Assembly (NCBI GenBank): GCA_944319795.1
Contig: CALUFA010000011.1
Location: 1-64,000, forward strand
Length of the DNA stretch: 64,000 bases
Direction of reading: 5' to 3'
DNA from: an uncultured Prevotella sp.
GTDB lineage: Bacteria; Bacteroidota; Bacteroidia; Bacteroidales; Bacteroidaceae
In this document: in pieces, positions 17,922 through 25,644 of the stretch
Layout of the letters: every line of letters begins with the position of its first letter
Numbering within the stretch: the first letter of the stretch is position 1
The notes under the pieces: model-generated
The model's input: the letters and a program-made list of their open reading frames with translations, nothing else
The model's database searches: none
What the model was told of the DNA's origin: nothing
Made by a program: the position numbers and the translations under genes

Positions 17922-18341
17922 TCAATTCGTCTTGTTATAGATCCTCAGCCATGCCTTACCGTTTTTCTTAAGCACTTCGAAAGGATATACGTCATCTTGT
18001 CTTGTACACAAGCCGCGGCTGAAAACGTTGCAGTCAAGGTGTTGTGGGTAGGCAGACTCTTTTCTTTTACCGCTTTGCCTGTCAATTTCGACATACGTGT
18101 ATCGTGTGTTTTCAAGGTTGTCCCCGTTATCATATTTAATAAGGCAATAAATTTTATTTCCCGTTAATCTTATATCTTTTACACTCCTGTAATACACCTT
18201 TTCCTTATAAGGTTTGACGTATTCGTAAGTGTAAAACTTTGTGGAGTCTATTTCAGGCATATCGCCGAGGTTTATTTCAAAAGCATTATAACATTTTGTC
18301 TCATAATAACTGATGATATAAATTGCACAATTACCTGACAA
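17922..18341 (-). CDS. Hypothetical protein, possible beta-propeller remnant
   Basis: An open frame of 139 residues, rich in Tyr, Lys and Asn and much more A+T-rich than the flanking genes. The repeated strand-like pattern (KDIRLTGNKIYCLIKYDNG, RYTYVEIDRQSGK) recalls one or two blades of the 6-bladed propeller lipoproteins common in Bacteroidales. There is no signal peptide or promoter, and the start looks arbitrary. I read it as the surviving C-terminal end of a larger gene downstream of the exporter. It could instead be non-coding. Confidence 0.35.
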   Translation of the reverse strand: MSGNCAIYIISYYETKCYNAFEINLGDMPEIDSTKFYTYEYVKPYKEKVYYRSVKDIRLTGNKIYCLIKYDNGDNLENTRYTYVEIDRQSGKRKESAYPQHLDCNVFSRGLCTRQDDVYPFEVLKKNGKAWLRIYNKTN

Positions 18342-18445
18342 TTATGAAATTAAGATTCGTCGACTAACTCCTTATGTCATAACTTTTTTCACATAGAGGT
18401 TTTGGTATTTCGCCTCTACCCAATGACACACCGTTCTCCATACGG

Positions 18446-18634
18446 TCACAAAAACGGGAAAATAATATAGATTATCGAGCATCCGTCTACTTTCAAGTAA
18501 AGTACGCATACAGCCAAAAGTGCTATTACTGAGACGATTACCGCAATGCTTGCATACACTAAACGCGGAGGAATGCGGCCTAATACATCGTCCATCTTAT
18601 CGCTTCTCCGCTCAAAATACACCTTATGTTTCAT
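18446..18634 (-). CDS. Truncated HlyD-type membrane fusion protein stub
   Basis: 62 residues: a charged N-terminus (KVYFERRSDKMDDVLGRIPP), one transmembrane helix (about 27-49), then an abrupt end. The pattern of charged tail, GRIPP and TM is the usual start of HlyD-family adaptors that pair with C39 ABC exporters. The coiled-coil and barrel parts are missing in all frames downstream. It starts 24 bp after the exporter stop, the normal place for the adaptor. A bona fide small membrane protein is the alternative. Confidence 0.5.
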   Translation of the reverse strand: MKHKVYFERRSDKMDDVLGRIPPRLVYASIAVIVSVIALLAVCVLYLKVDGCSIIYIIFPFL

Positions 18635-18658
18635 ATCGTTTCATGTTTTTATCCGACG

Positions 18659-20860
18659 TCATTGGCCGAGTTCGAGCTGGTTTTTCACCAATTCGTAATA
18701 CGAGCCTTTCTTACTTACCAGTTCGGCGTGCGTACCGATTTCGTCGATGCGTCCGCCGGATACCACAACTATCTGGTCGGCGTTCTTCACCGTGCTCAGC
18801 CTGTGCGCCACCACGACCACCGTGCGTCCGCGGTAAAAGCGGTTGAGATTTTCCACTATGCGGCGCTCGTTGTTGGCGTCGAGAGAGTTCGTTGCCTCGT
18901 CGAGGAAGATGAAGTGAGGATTCTTATATACGGCGCGCGCTATCAGTACGCGCTGCTTCTGCCCCTGGCTCAGGCCCTTGCCGTTAAGGCCGATTTTCGT
19001 ATCGTAACCCAAGGGGAGACTCTCGACGAAGTCGCTTATGCAGGCTATCCCGGCGGCCTCTTTCATCCGCGCCACGTCTATCTCGCCGTCGCCTACGGCA
19101 ATGTTGCGCGCTATCGACTCAGAGAATATCACGCCGTCCTGCATCACCATGCCGCACTGTCTGCGCCACCAGTCTAAGTTTACGTGCGAAATGTCGTACC
19201 CGGCCACGCTTATCGCGCCCCCGTCTACGGGGTAATAGCCGAGCATAAGTTTTACGAGCGTGGTCTTGCCGCTGCCCGAGGCCCCGACTATGGCCGTAAC
19301 CTTGCCCTCGGGTATGTCGAGCGTAACGCCGTCTATCGTGTTTTCGCGCGCAAAGCGGTCGTACCTGAAGCTGATGTCATACAGCTTTATCTCATGCGGT
19401 CCGTCGTTGGGCCGCAGCACGTGCCCCCTCGCGTTCTCCTCGTCTATCTTATGAATCTCGTTGATGCGCTCAAGGCTTATCTTCACGTCCTGCAACGAAT
19501 AGATGAACGACATCAGGCTTTCCACCGGCCCGTTCAGCTGGCCTATGATGTATTGCACGGCGAGCATCATTCCGAGCGTCATTTCGCCGTTGATGACCGC
19601 GGCGGCCGACATGGCAGTCACCACGATGTTCTTTGCCTCGTTTATCAGCATGCTGCCGATGCTCTCGGTCTGCCCTAACTTCAGGCTCTTCATCTGCACG
19701 CCGAACATGTCGACCTGAGTGTCCTCCCACTCCCAGCGGCGCCGGCGCTGGCATCCCTGCAGCTTTATCTCCTGCATCGACGTTATCAGCTCGTAAGTCT
19801 TGTTGCTGTTAGCCGCCTGCTGCTCGAACATGGCGTAATCGAGCGTCCTGCGTCTGTCGAGAAACAGAAACGTCCAAAAGGCATACATCAAACTGCCCGT
19901 CATGAACATCAAGAATATGAACCAGTCGTACGCAAACAGCACTATACTGAACACGACGAGGCTCAACACCGAGAACATTACGCTGAGCGCATGGCCGGTA
20001 AGGAAGTTGTTAACGCGCGAATGGTCGCCCATGCGCTGCAACAGGTCGCCAATCTGCTTGGTGTCGAAAAACGACATGGGCAGGCGCAGCAGCTTGATGA
20101 AGAAGTCGCTCACCAACGAAACGTTCACCCTCATGTTGATATGCAGCAACAACCAGCTCCTTACGACGTTGAGCGCCGTGCGCCCAAGCGTCAGCGCCAA
20201 CTGGCCGAGCAGCATCAGCCACACGAAACCTAAATCCTTGGTGCGTATGCCCACGTCGACGATGGCCTGCGTAAGGAACGGCAGCACCAACTGCAGCAGG
20301 CTGCCGAGCAACAGCCCGACGATTATATGCCCGAAATAGCGCTTATACATTTTGACATATCCAAACAAGAAGCTCAACGAACGGCTTTCGCCACTGTTTA
20401 CGTCGAGGTCGCCCAACTGGTCGCGGAAGTCGGGTGTGGGCACCAGCGTCATCGCTATGCCCACGGCCTTGCCGTCAGACGTCATGCTGACCCAATGGCG
20501 CTCCATGTCGGCGCGGCTGCACGTAATCCTGCCCTTGGCCGGGTCGGCGATGTAAAACTTGCGCATGTTGCGGCCTATGCGGTAAAGCACTACGAAGTGG
20601 TTCTGGTTCCAGTGCAATATGCACGGCAGGTGGATCTTGTCCAAGTCGTCGATTGCCAACCTTCCGCATTTCACATTAAGCCCTAACCTCTCGGCGGCAT
20701 AACTTATGCCGAACATAGACACGCCCTCGTTGGTGGCAAAGCAGAGTTTCGACAAGTATTCCGAACTGTAATCCTTGCCATAATACGTGCATATCATGCG
20801 CAGGCATGTTTGGCCGCATTGCATGGCGTCGTGTTGATGGTAAACATGGAATTTTCTCAT
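18659..20860 (-). CDS. C39 peptidase-containing ABC exporter of double-glycine peptides
   Basis: A 733-residue bifunctional exporter. The N-terminal C39 cysteine peptidase (about 1-130) has QCGQTC with catalytic Cys15, His88 (QNHFVVLY) and Asp106 (ADPAKG). Six membrane helices follow (about 160-450), then the ATPase with Walker A GASGSGKTT, signature LSQGQ and Walker B FIFLDEA. Such proteins cut the leader after Gly-Gly and pump the peptide out. The Cys-rich Gly-Gly precursor at 24760-25050 is the obvious substrate. No -7 box is seen; an octamer array abuts the start. Confidence 0.93.
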   Translation of the reverse strand: MRKFHVYHQHDAMQCGQTCLRMICTYYGKDYSSEYLSKLCFATNEGVSMFGISYAAERLGLNVKCGRLAIDDLDKIHLPCILHWNQNHFVVLYRIGRNMRKFYIADPAKGRITCSRADMERHWVSMTSDGKAVGIAMTLVPTPDFRDQLGDLDVNSGESRSLSFLFGYVKMYKRYFGHIIVGLLLGSLLQLVLPFLTQAIVDVGIRTKDLGFVWLMLLGQLALTLGRTALNVVRSWLLLHINMRVNVSLVSDFFIKLLRLPMSFFDTKQIGDLLQRMGDHSRVNNFLTGHALSVMFSVLSLVVFSIVLFAYDWFIFLMFMTGSLMYAFWTFLFLDRRRTLDYAMFEQQAANSNKTYELITSMQEIKLQGCQRRRRWEWEDTQVDMFGVQMKSLKLGQTESIGSMLINEAKNIVVTAMSAAAVINGEMTLGMMLAVQYIIGQLNGPVESLMSFIYSLQDVKISLERINEIHKIDEENARGHVLRPNDGPHEIKLYDISFRYDRFARENTIDGVTLDIPEGKVTAIVGASGSGKTTLVKLMLGYYPVDGGAISVAGYDISHVNLDWWRRQCGMVMQDGVIFSESIARNIAVGDGEIDVARMKEAAGIACISDFVESLPLGYDTKIGLNGKGLSQGQKQRVLIARAVYKNPHFIFLDEATNSLDANNERRIVENLNRFYRGRTVVVVAHRLSTVKNADQIVVVSGGRIDEIGTHAELVSKKGSYYELVKNQLELGQ

Positions 20861-20869
20861 AGTTGTTTT

Positions 20870-20976
20870 TTACGGTTGTGTGGTTGTGAGGTTATGGGGT
20901 TTTACGGTTGTGTGGTTATATGGTTGTGAAGTTATACGGTTGTGGGGATAACCTCATAACCGTATAACCTCACTTC
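20870..20976. repeat. Inverted octamer array, GGTT/AACC type
   Basis: GGTT-anchored units (GGTTGTGT, GGTTGTGA, GGTTATGG) at 20872-20945, then AACCTCAT, AACCGTAT, AACCTCAC at 20950-20975. The left arm begins 10 bp from the exporter start, giving it an almost G-free AACC-type leader on the coding strand. Confidence 0.8.
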
Positions 20977-21053
20977 AATATTCCCGACTTACTGCTTGTT
21001 GAAAAAGCCATGTGGCTTTTCCTCGTCCCAACCAATTAAGATAAAAAATCTTT

Positions 21054-21110
21054 TTGTCTGTTGTATGAATTTTAGACAGTGAGTGTCTAAAATTCATACA
21101 ACGGACAAAG
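21054..21110 (-). terminator. Long hairpin, likely terminator of the outer-membrane protein gene
   Basis: The arms GTTGTATGAATTTTAGACA and TGTCTAAAATTCATACAAC form a stem of over 20 bp around GTGAG. On the minus strand it is followed by GATTTTTTAT. It lies 40 bp past the stop codon at 21149. Confidence 0.65.
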
Positions 21111-21148
21111 ACTTGTCTAAGTTTTTTTGCAAGTTAAGGTATGTTTCC

Positions 21149-23230
21149 TTACAACGTCATCAACGAACTGTTCGCGCTGCTCTTTTCCCTCTCTACGCGC
21201 TCTACACGGCGTCCGAAGTCGAACGAGAAACTTACGCGTATCGACAGGTATTGGCTGTTGGCGCGGCTGTACGAAGTTGTATCATACCCGTACAAGGGCG
21301 TTGTCAGGCGGCTTTTCCGTTTCAGCTTGTCGAAAGGCATCAGGCAGTTAAGCGACACGTAAAGGTTCTTGTGGCTGTAAGTGGCCTGCAGGCCGTAGTA
21401 CGTCGGCTGACTGCTGTAAGAGAGCGACATGTAGTCAAGGCTCTTTGAATAAAAGCTAATGTAAGGCGTTATGGAGAAGTCGTTAAGATACCATTTCAGC
21501 ATGGCCGAGCCGGACACGCCGTTGTGATGACGGCTGATGTTTGAGCTGACGCTCGTGTGCTGATAATTCACGCTGGCGGAAACCTCGAAGTTGTCCGTGA
21601 ACGAATACGTCGCCGCTGCGCCGGCCGAGCCGTTGTACACGCGTCCGCCCCAAACGTAGCTCTGCACAATCTTGTCGTTGTTTTCAAGGTAATAGTCGGT
21701 TATAAGGCTGTTAAAGTCGTATCTATGGTTTGTCGAGAGCTGCAGCCTCAGCTTGCCGAGTTGGCCGCTATAATAAATGGTTGAGCCAAAGCCGTAAGCC
21801 CTCTTCAAGTAGGGCGTTCCTGTTTTCACCATGTAAGGGTTTACGTCTATCCTCGTGTCGTTGATTACGCTGGGCGAATAAGTGGAGCTGCCGAGATACG
21901 AATTCCACTGCAGCATGCCGCGCCGGGTGCGGTATTGCATGCGGAGCTGGGCGCGCGGAAACCACTCTGAGAACAGCTCCGCCCCACGCAGGTCGGTGTA
22001 CTGCCAATGGAAGCCGGCGGCGCCGGAGAGGCTGAAGCGCTTGTTGAAATAATAGTTCAGCCATAAGAACGTTACGACATCGTGCTGCCACATGTGCTGC
22101 TTGGTGTCATACGTGCCTGAATACTCCGCGTCGTACAGGTTGCCCATGAATGCCGTCATTGCGGACACCGACCATTTCTGCCGGTAATAAGCGTAATTTA
22201 TGCGTGCGTTCAGGCCCACGGCGTCTTCCTTAGAGTCGGTCTGCGTGCTGAATCCGTTTTCCTCGTAGCTGCGGTCGTACTTGTTGCACGAGTAAGAGCC
22301 CGCCAGACTGAACATCAGCCGGTTGCTGTCGTGCCACGAGTGCTCGCCGCTGAAGCTGGCCGACGGCGACAGTCCGCTCGACTTACTCAAGTTACGGCTC
22401 TCCTTAACGTCGTCGCCCTCGATTATCTTCCCCGTTGACTCGCTGCGGGGCGTATTGCTATGCGACAGGCCGAAGTAAGACGTCAGACTGGTCTGTTTAT
22501 TCTGGTAGCGCAGGCGCAACTGGCCGTATTCGCTGTTGCTCTTCGAGCTTGCCTCGCTCTCGCTCGACCGCACTATCTGTCCCGATGGCAGGTTGTAGCG
22601 CGCCGTAGTAGTCGACTCGGAGCTTACCGGCCCCGAGAACCCTCCGCCCACGAAGGCCGAATAAGTCATGTCGTTGTGGTTCATCGTGGCCGAGGCATTA
22701 TAGCTGCCGCCGTTGTAGCCTACGGTCTGCGCCCCGTTGAACATCACGTATCCGCCGAACTTGTATTTCTTTGCCACGAAGTTCACCACGAGCTGGTAGC
22801 CGGAGTACTTGCCCCTCGGGGCGTCGTAATATTCAATGCGTAGGATGTCCTTCGGCCTCAGCATCTTTATATCGTTCACGTCGGCCGGCAGCCCGTTCAT
22901 GTACAGCACCGCCTGCGTACCCAAAGCCGATATGCTGCCGCTGTTGCGGTCCACCTTGACGCCGGGCAGCATCATGTTCTCCAGCACGTCGAAGCCGTTG
23001 GCGGCGTGCTTGCGCTGGTTCTTGTTGGGATAAAGCAGCAGGTGGTCGTCGTAGCGCACAACCTCTTTCGCCGTTACCACCACGCCGTTCAGCGTGTCGG
23101 CACGGGCCACCAGGCTGTCGGCCGCCACACTGTCGGCCACGGCCAAGCTGTCCGACGCCGACGGCGGCTGCGCCGACGCGTTAAAACAAGACAATAAGGC
23201 GAATATGGAAAGAAGGACAAGATGCTTCAT
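21149..23230 (-). CDS. TonB-dependent-receptor-like outer-membrane beta-barrel protein
   Basis: 693 residues from the ATG at 23230, which gives a good signal peptide (MKHLVLLSIF to NASAQ); a -7 box at 23268-23275 lies between this ATG and the longer-frame Met at 23302, which excludes the latter. A plug-like domain follows (VVVTAKEVVRYDD, GVKVDRNSGSISALG, ILRIEYYDAPRGKYSG), then about 500 residues of Tyr/Ser-rich amphipathic strands. There is no N-terminal SusC-type carboxypeptidase-like domain. Its position between the RiPP maturase and exporter suggests passage of the peptide across the outer membrane or immunity; that is inference. Confidence 0.8.
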   Translation of the reverse strand: MKHLVLLSIFALLSCFNASAQPPSASDSLAVADSVAADSLVARADTLNGVVVTAKEVVRYDDHLLLYPNKNQRKHAANGFDVLENMMLPGVKVDRNSGSISALGTQAVLYMNGLPADVNDIKMLRPKDILRIEYYDAPRGKYSGYQLVVNFVAKKYKFGGYVMFNGAQTVGYNGGSYNASATMNHNDMTYSAFVGGGFSGPVSSESTTTARYNLPSGQIVRSSESEASSKSNSEYGQLRLRYQNKQTSLTSYFGLSHSNTPRSESTGKIIEGDDVKESRNLSKSSGLSPSASFSGEHSWHDSNRLMFSLAGSYSCNKYDRSYEENGFSTQTDSKEDAVGLNARINYAYYRQKWSVSAMTAFMGNLYDAEYSGTYDTKQHMWQHDVVTFLWLNYYFNKRFSLSGAAGFHWQYTDLRGAELFSEWFPRAQLRMQYRTRRGMLQWNSYLGSSTYSPSVINDTRIDVNPYMVKTGTPYLKRAYGFGSTIYYSGQLGKLRLQLSTNHRYDFNSLITDYYLENNDKIVQSYVWGGRVYNGSAGAAATYSFTDNFEVSASVNYQHTSVSSNISRHHNGVSGSAMLKWYLNDFSITPYISFYSKSLDYMSLSYSSQPTYYGLQATYSHKNLYVSLNCLMPFDKLKRKSRLTTPLYGYDTTSYSRANSQYLSIRVSFSFDFGRRVERVEREKSSANSSLMTL

Positions 23231-23267
23231 ATTATTATGATTTAAAATATAACGTCGGTGTTTACCG

Positions 23268-23275
23268 CAAAGGTA
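23268..23275 (-). promoter_or_regulatory. -7 box of the outer-membrane protein gene
   Basis: Minus-strand TACCTTTG, 38 bp before the ATG at 23230 and downstream of the alternative Met at 23302, so it decides the start. Confidence 0.6.
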
Positions 23276-23346
23276 TAAACATATCACGACAAATAAGAAC
23301 AAACCGACAAAAAAGTTTCAGGAAAAGGCTTAATTTGTCCAACGTG

Positions 23347-24663
23347 TCATACTACAAGGTTTCTTTTCCGGGCTTCTTCGGCAACAAACGTACTCAAAGA
23401 ATACGCCATGCCGTTATAATCGCACGGTATAGGGTCACCAGACTCCCGCGCCTCGATGTTTTTAGTTATGCACGGCCCCATGCACAGAGGCATAGCCTTG
23501 CATTTCAGGCAATTATCGTTGTCAAACGTTGCGTGCGCAAACAGTTTGCCAAGCAGATTGTAATTCCAATCCACCTGCCCGTCGCCTTGCAATATTCCTA
23601 TCACCTTGTCGTCGCCGTAATCACGGGCAGTACACTTGAACACCCTGCCGTCGTAATTCACAACGTAATGCCCCATCCTGTCAGCATAGCATTTATGATA
23701 ACGGAACGGATTGTAAGTCCAACGGCCGTAATGCAATCCGTTTTCCTCGAACACGGCCTTAACCTTTTCAAGTTGCTTGTAATCTTCCTCCGTACATTTC
23801 ACCTGCCACACCTTTTGGTAATCCATGCTGATATGTTTCTTGGCATTTTCAGTCAGCAACGGGATTACATCCTCAATGCAATAAAGCGTTTTCCTGTCAT
23901 AATTAACCCTTAATATCACACTGACATCAGGTATAACCTCCGTCAACATGTTTATGTTCCTTATAACTTCCTTGAACGTGCCGCTACCGTCGGCTCGGTG
24001 CTTTATTTGGTTATGGTGCGCTTCGTTGCCGTCTATCGTTATCTGATAACTCATAAAACGTAACTCTGCCATTTTATTTATCATGGCCTCATCCATTAGC
24101 GACGCATTCGTTGTTACATGGTGAAAGAATACAACATTTTCCTCATCCGCAAGTTTGCATGCGTGCGCGGCTATCGGAACCATTACCTCATTAAAATACA
24201 TCAACGGCTCACCGCCGAACCAATCCAAGTGCAATGAACGTATCTTGTCCCTCTTAATAAGTAATGTAATATGGTTCTTTACCGCCTCTACCGTCTCATC
24301 AGACATCCTTCCGCTATGAACGGCCTTGGCATAGTCGACCGAGCAATATCAACATTTCAAATTGCAGTCGAGCGTAGGATTAACCGTAAGCATTATATCA
24401 TTCTTGTCGAAAACGCATGTATGATTCTTCAACTTAAGGTATGAAAGCTCGTCAAAGTCGCCAGCGATAATGAATCCGGCGCTTTTCATTCCCTCATACA
24501 ATCTTGGATAATTTTCCTTGAAAGCAGGCAAGTCATCCATTCCTGATTGTATTGCATCAAACTCTTCGCTTGTAAGACACATCAAGGAATTTGAGAAACT
24601 ATTATAGACCAGCTTCTTATCTCCATAATTAAAGAATAAATTATAGTAACTTTTCTTATCCAT
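23347..24663 (-). pseudogene. Radical SAM/SPASM peptide maturase, interrupted by UGA in its cluster motif
   Basis: The frame from 24663 to 23347 encodes about 438 residues except for one TGA at 24349-24351. The N-terminal 104 residues (leader-binding type) end CNLKC; then TGA, then YC. The motif is therefore CxxxC[stop]YC (Cys100, Cys104, Cys107), where Trp or another aromatic is common at the interrupted position; TGG to TGA is one base. The rest has the TIM-barrel strands (LDWFGGEPL, TTNASL, TIDG) and a SPASM end (FKCTARDYG, NCLKCKAMPLCMGPC). It would install thioether or similar cross-links in the adjacent Cys-rich peptide. Both halves read as well-conserved protein. Confidence 0.85.
24349..24351 (-). 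other. In-frame UGA inside the CxxxCxxC motif
   Basis: The minus-strand codons read TGC AAT TTG AAA TGT TGA TAT TGC. The stop sits exactly between the second and third cluster cysteines; the frame is otherwise open on both sides for the full length of the gene. Confidence 0.9.
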
Positions 24664-24759
24664 TATGTTTACAATTCAATCGTTTTACACTAAAATATAG
24701 CCGAATGACAAATCAAGCCAAAGACAGACATCCGGCCATATATTAACCACCCATTGCCA

Positions 24760-25050
24760 TCAGCATGTAATAACTACCGGTATGCATGCTTCTTTCTGTT
24801 GGCAATCGCAATCATATTGCCCCCAATTACATTGACACAGACCTTGTGGCGGATTACATTTCACACTATCTTGTGGGGTTATACATACAAAACAGAGTGG
24901 AAGTTTTGGTACTTCGCTACATATCGAGTCGGAGACTCTTGGGCAATTTTTCGTCTGCTTGTCACCGGAAGTGCCGCCACAAACACGCCATATCTCACCA
25001 TTGCTCAGACGCTTTAATACGTCATCCTCGTTTAATCTGATTTTCTCCAT
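24760..25050 (-). CDS. Cys-rich double-glycine RiPP precursor peptide
   Basis: 96 residues. A leader of 26 residues (MEKIRLNEDDVLKRLSNGEI, then WRVCGG) ends in Gly25-Gly26, the cut site for C39 peptidases. The core of 70 residues has 11 cysteines, many in CxC or CxxC pairs (CFVC, CQC, CDC) spread to the C-terminus. This matches Bacteroidales rSAM-modified RiPP precursors in layout, though I cannot assign it to a named family. It lies 24 bp after the DUF3244 gene and 97 bp before the maturase, so the three are probably one transcript. Confidence 0.85.
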   Translation of the reverse strand: MEKIRLNEDDVLKRLSNGEIWRVCGGTSGDKQTKNCPRVSDSICSEVPKLPLCFVCITPQDSVKCNPPQGLCQCNWGQYDCDCQQKEACIPVVITC

Positions 25051-25074
25051 AAGGCTTAAGATTAAAATTAATAA

Positions 25075-25479
25075 CTAAATATCTATCTCACACGAATATA
25101 CGAACCTGTCGTCGCACAGCCGTAGTTCATACGTGCCGGGTATGTCGGGCAGAGCCACCTCGTTTGCGTTAGGTTCCACAATAGTTGAATAAACAACCGT
25201 TTCGTTGTCCACCAACTCCAACGTAAGTCCACCGAACTGATTATATAGGTATAATGTATTACCGTCAAAACCTATCGTAGGGGCTTTCATCGGTGCAAAC
25301 GATAGTATATTGCCGTTATTTATTTTATCTTTTTCATCATGCGCAACCTTATACACGTACATTTGTATTTGCGTTATAACTCTGTCGCCATAAATAAATT
25401 CTTCATGTTGTGCGAATGTCGATGTTACGGCTATCGCCATAAACAACGTTGATAATAATAAGTTTTTCATATCAATCAT
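25075..25479 (-). CDS. DUF3244 family secreted protein
   Basis: 134 residues with a signal peptide (MKNLLLSTLF to TFAQ) and an immunoglobulin-like beta domain (LTLELVDNETVVYS, LPDIPGTYELRLC). DUF3244 proteins are small periplasmic or surface proteins of unknown role in Bacteroidales and tend to sit near peptide and stress loci. It is first in the likely DUF3244-precursor-maturase operon, with a -7 box at 25499-25506. The start could also be the Met three codons in (25470). Confidence 0.75.
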   Translation of the reverse strand: MIDMKNLLLSTLFMAIAVTSTFAQHEEFIYGDRVITQIQMYVYKVAHDEKDKINNGNILSFAPMKAPTIGFDGNTLYLYNQFGGLTLELVDNETVVYSTIVEPNANEVALPDIPGTYELRLCDDRFVYSCEIDI

Positions 25480-25498
25480 TTTTATGTTTTACCTGCCG

Positions 25499-25506
25499 CA
25501 AAGATA
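25499..25506 (-). promoter_or_regulatory. -7 box of the RiPP operon
   Basis: Minus-strand TATCTTTG, 20 bp before the DUF3244 start. It is the only clear promoter found for the precursor and maturase. Confidence 0.6.
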
Positions 25507-25583
25507 GATTTTTTATATCCACATAGCCAAATATTTCGACAAATAAAAATTCACAAAAACTTCACAAACGAGGTGAAAACAAG

Positions 25584-25623
25584 CCTGCCGCCGCTTGTGA
25601 ATTAATTCACAAGCGGCGGCAGG
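25584..25623. terminator. 40-bp perfect palindrome, bidirectional terminator candidate
   Basis: Arms CCTGCCGCCGCTTGTGAATT and its exact complement meet with no loop bases. It lies 22 bp past the stop of the TPR/HTH gene and about 80 bp upstream of the RiPP operon promoter. The minus strand continues CTTGTTTTC. It could also bind a dimeric regulator. Confidence 0.6.
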
Positions 25624-25644
25624 ATGAAACATGGAAGTCGTTGG

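Noticed and set aside
17735..17971. Open frame of 78 codons on the plus strand.
   Set aside because: It starts within a repeat cluster and has no promoter or protein-like features.
23231..23302. Longer start for the outer-membrane protein (Met at 23302).
   Set aside because: The -7 box at 23268-23275 lies downstream of it, and the signal peptide begins at 23230.
24349..24351. General reassignment of UGA to Trp or of UAG to an amino acid.
   Set aside because: UGA ends radC, the precursor gene and others; UAG ends the glycosyltransferase gene; both release-factor functions seem normal.
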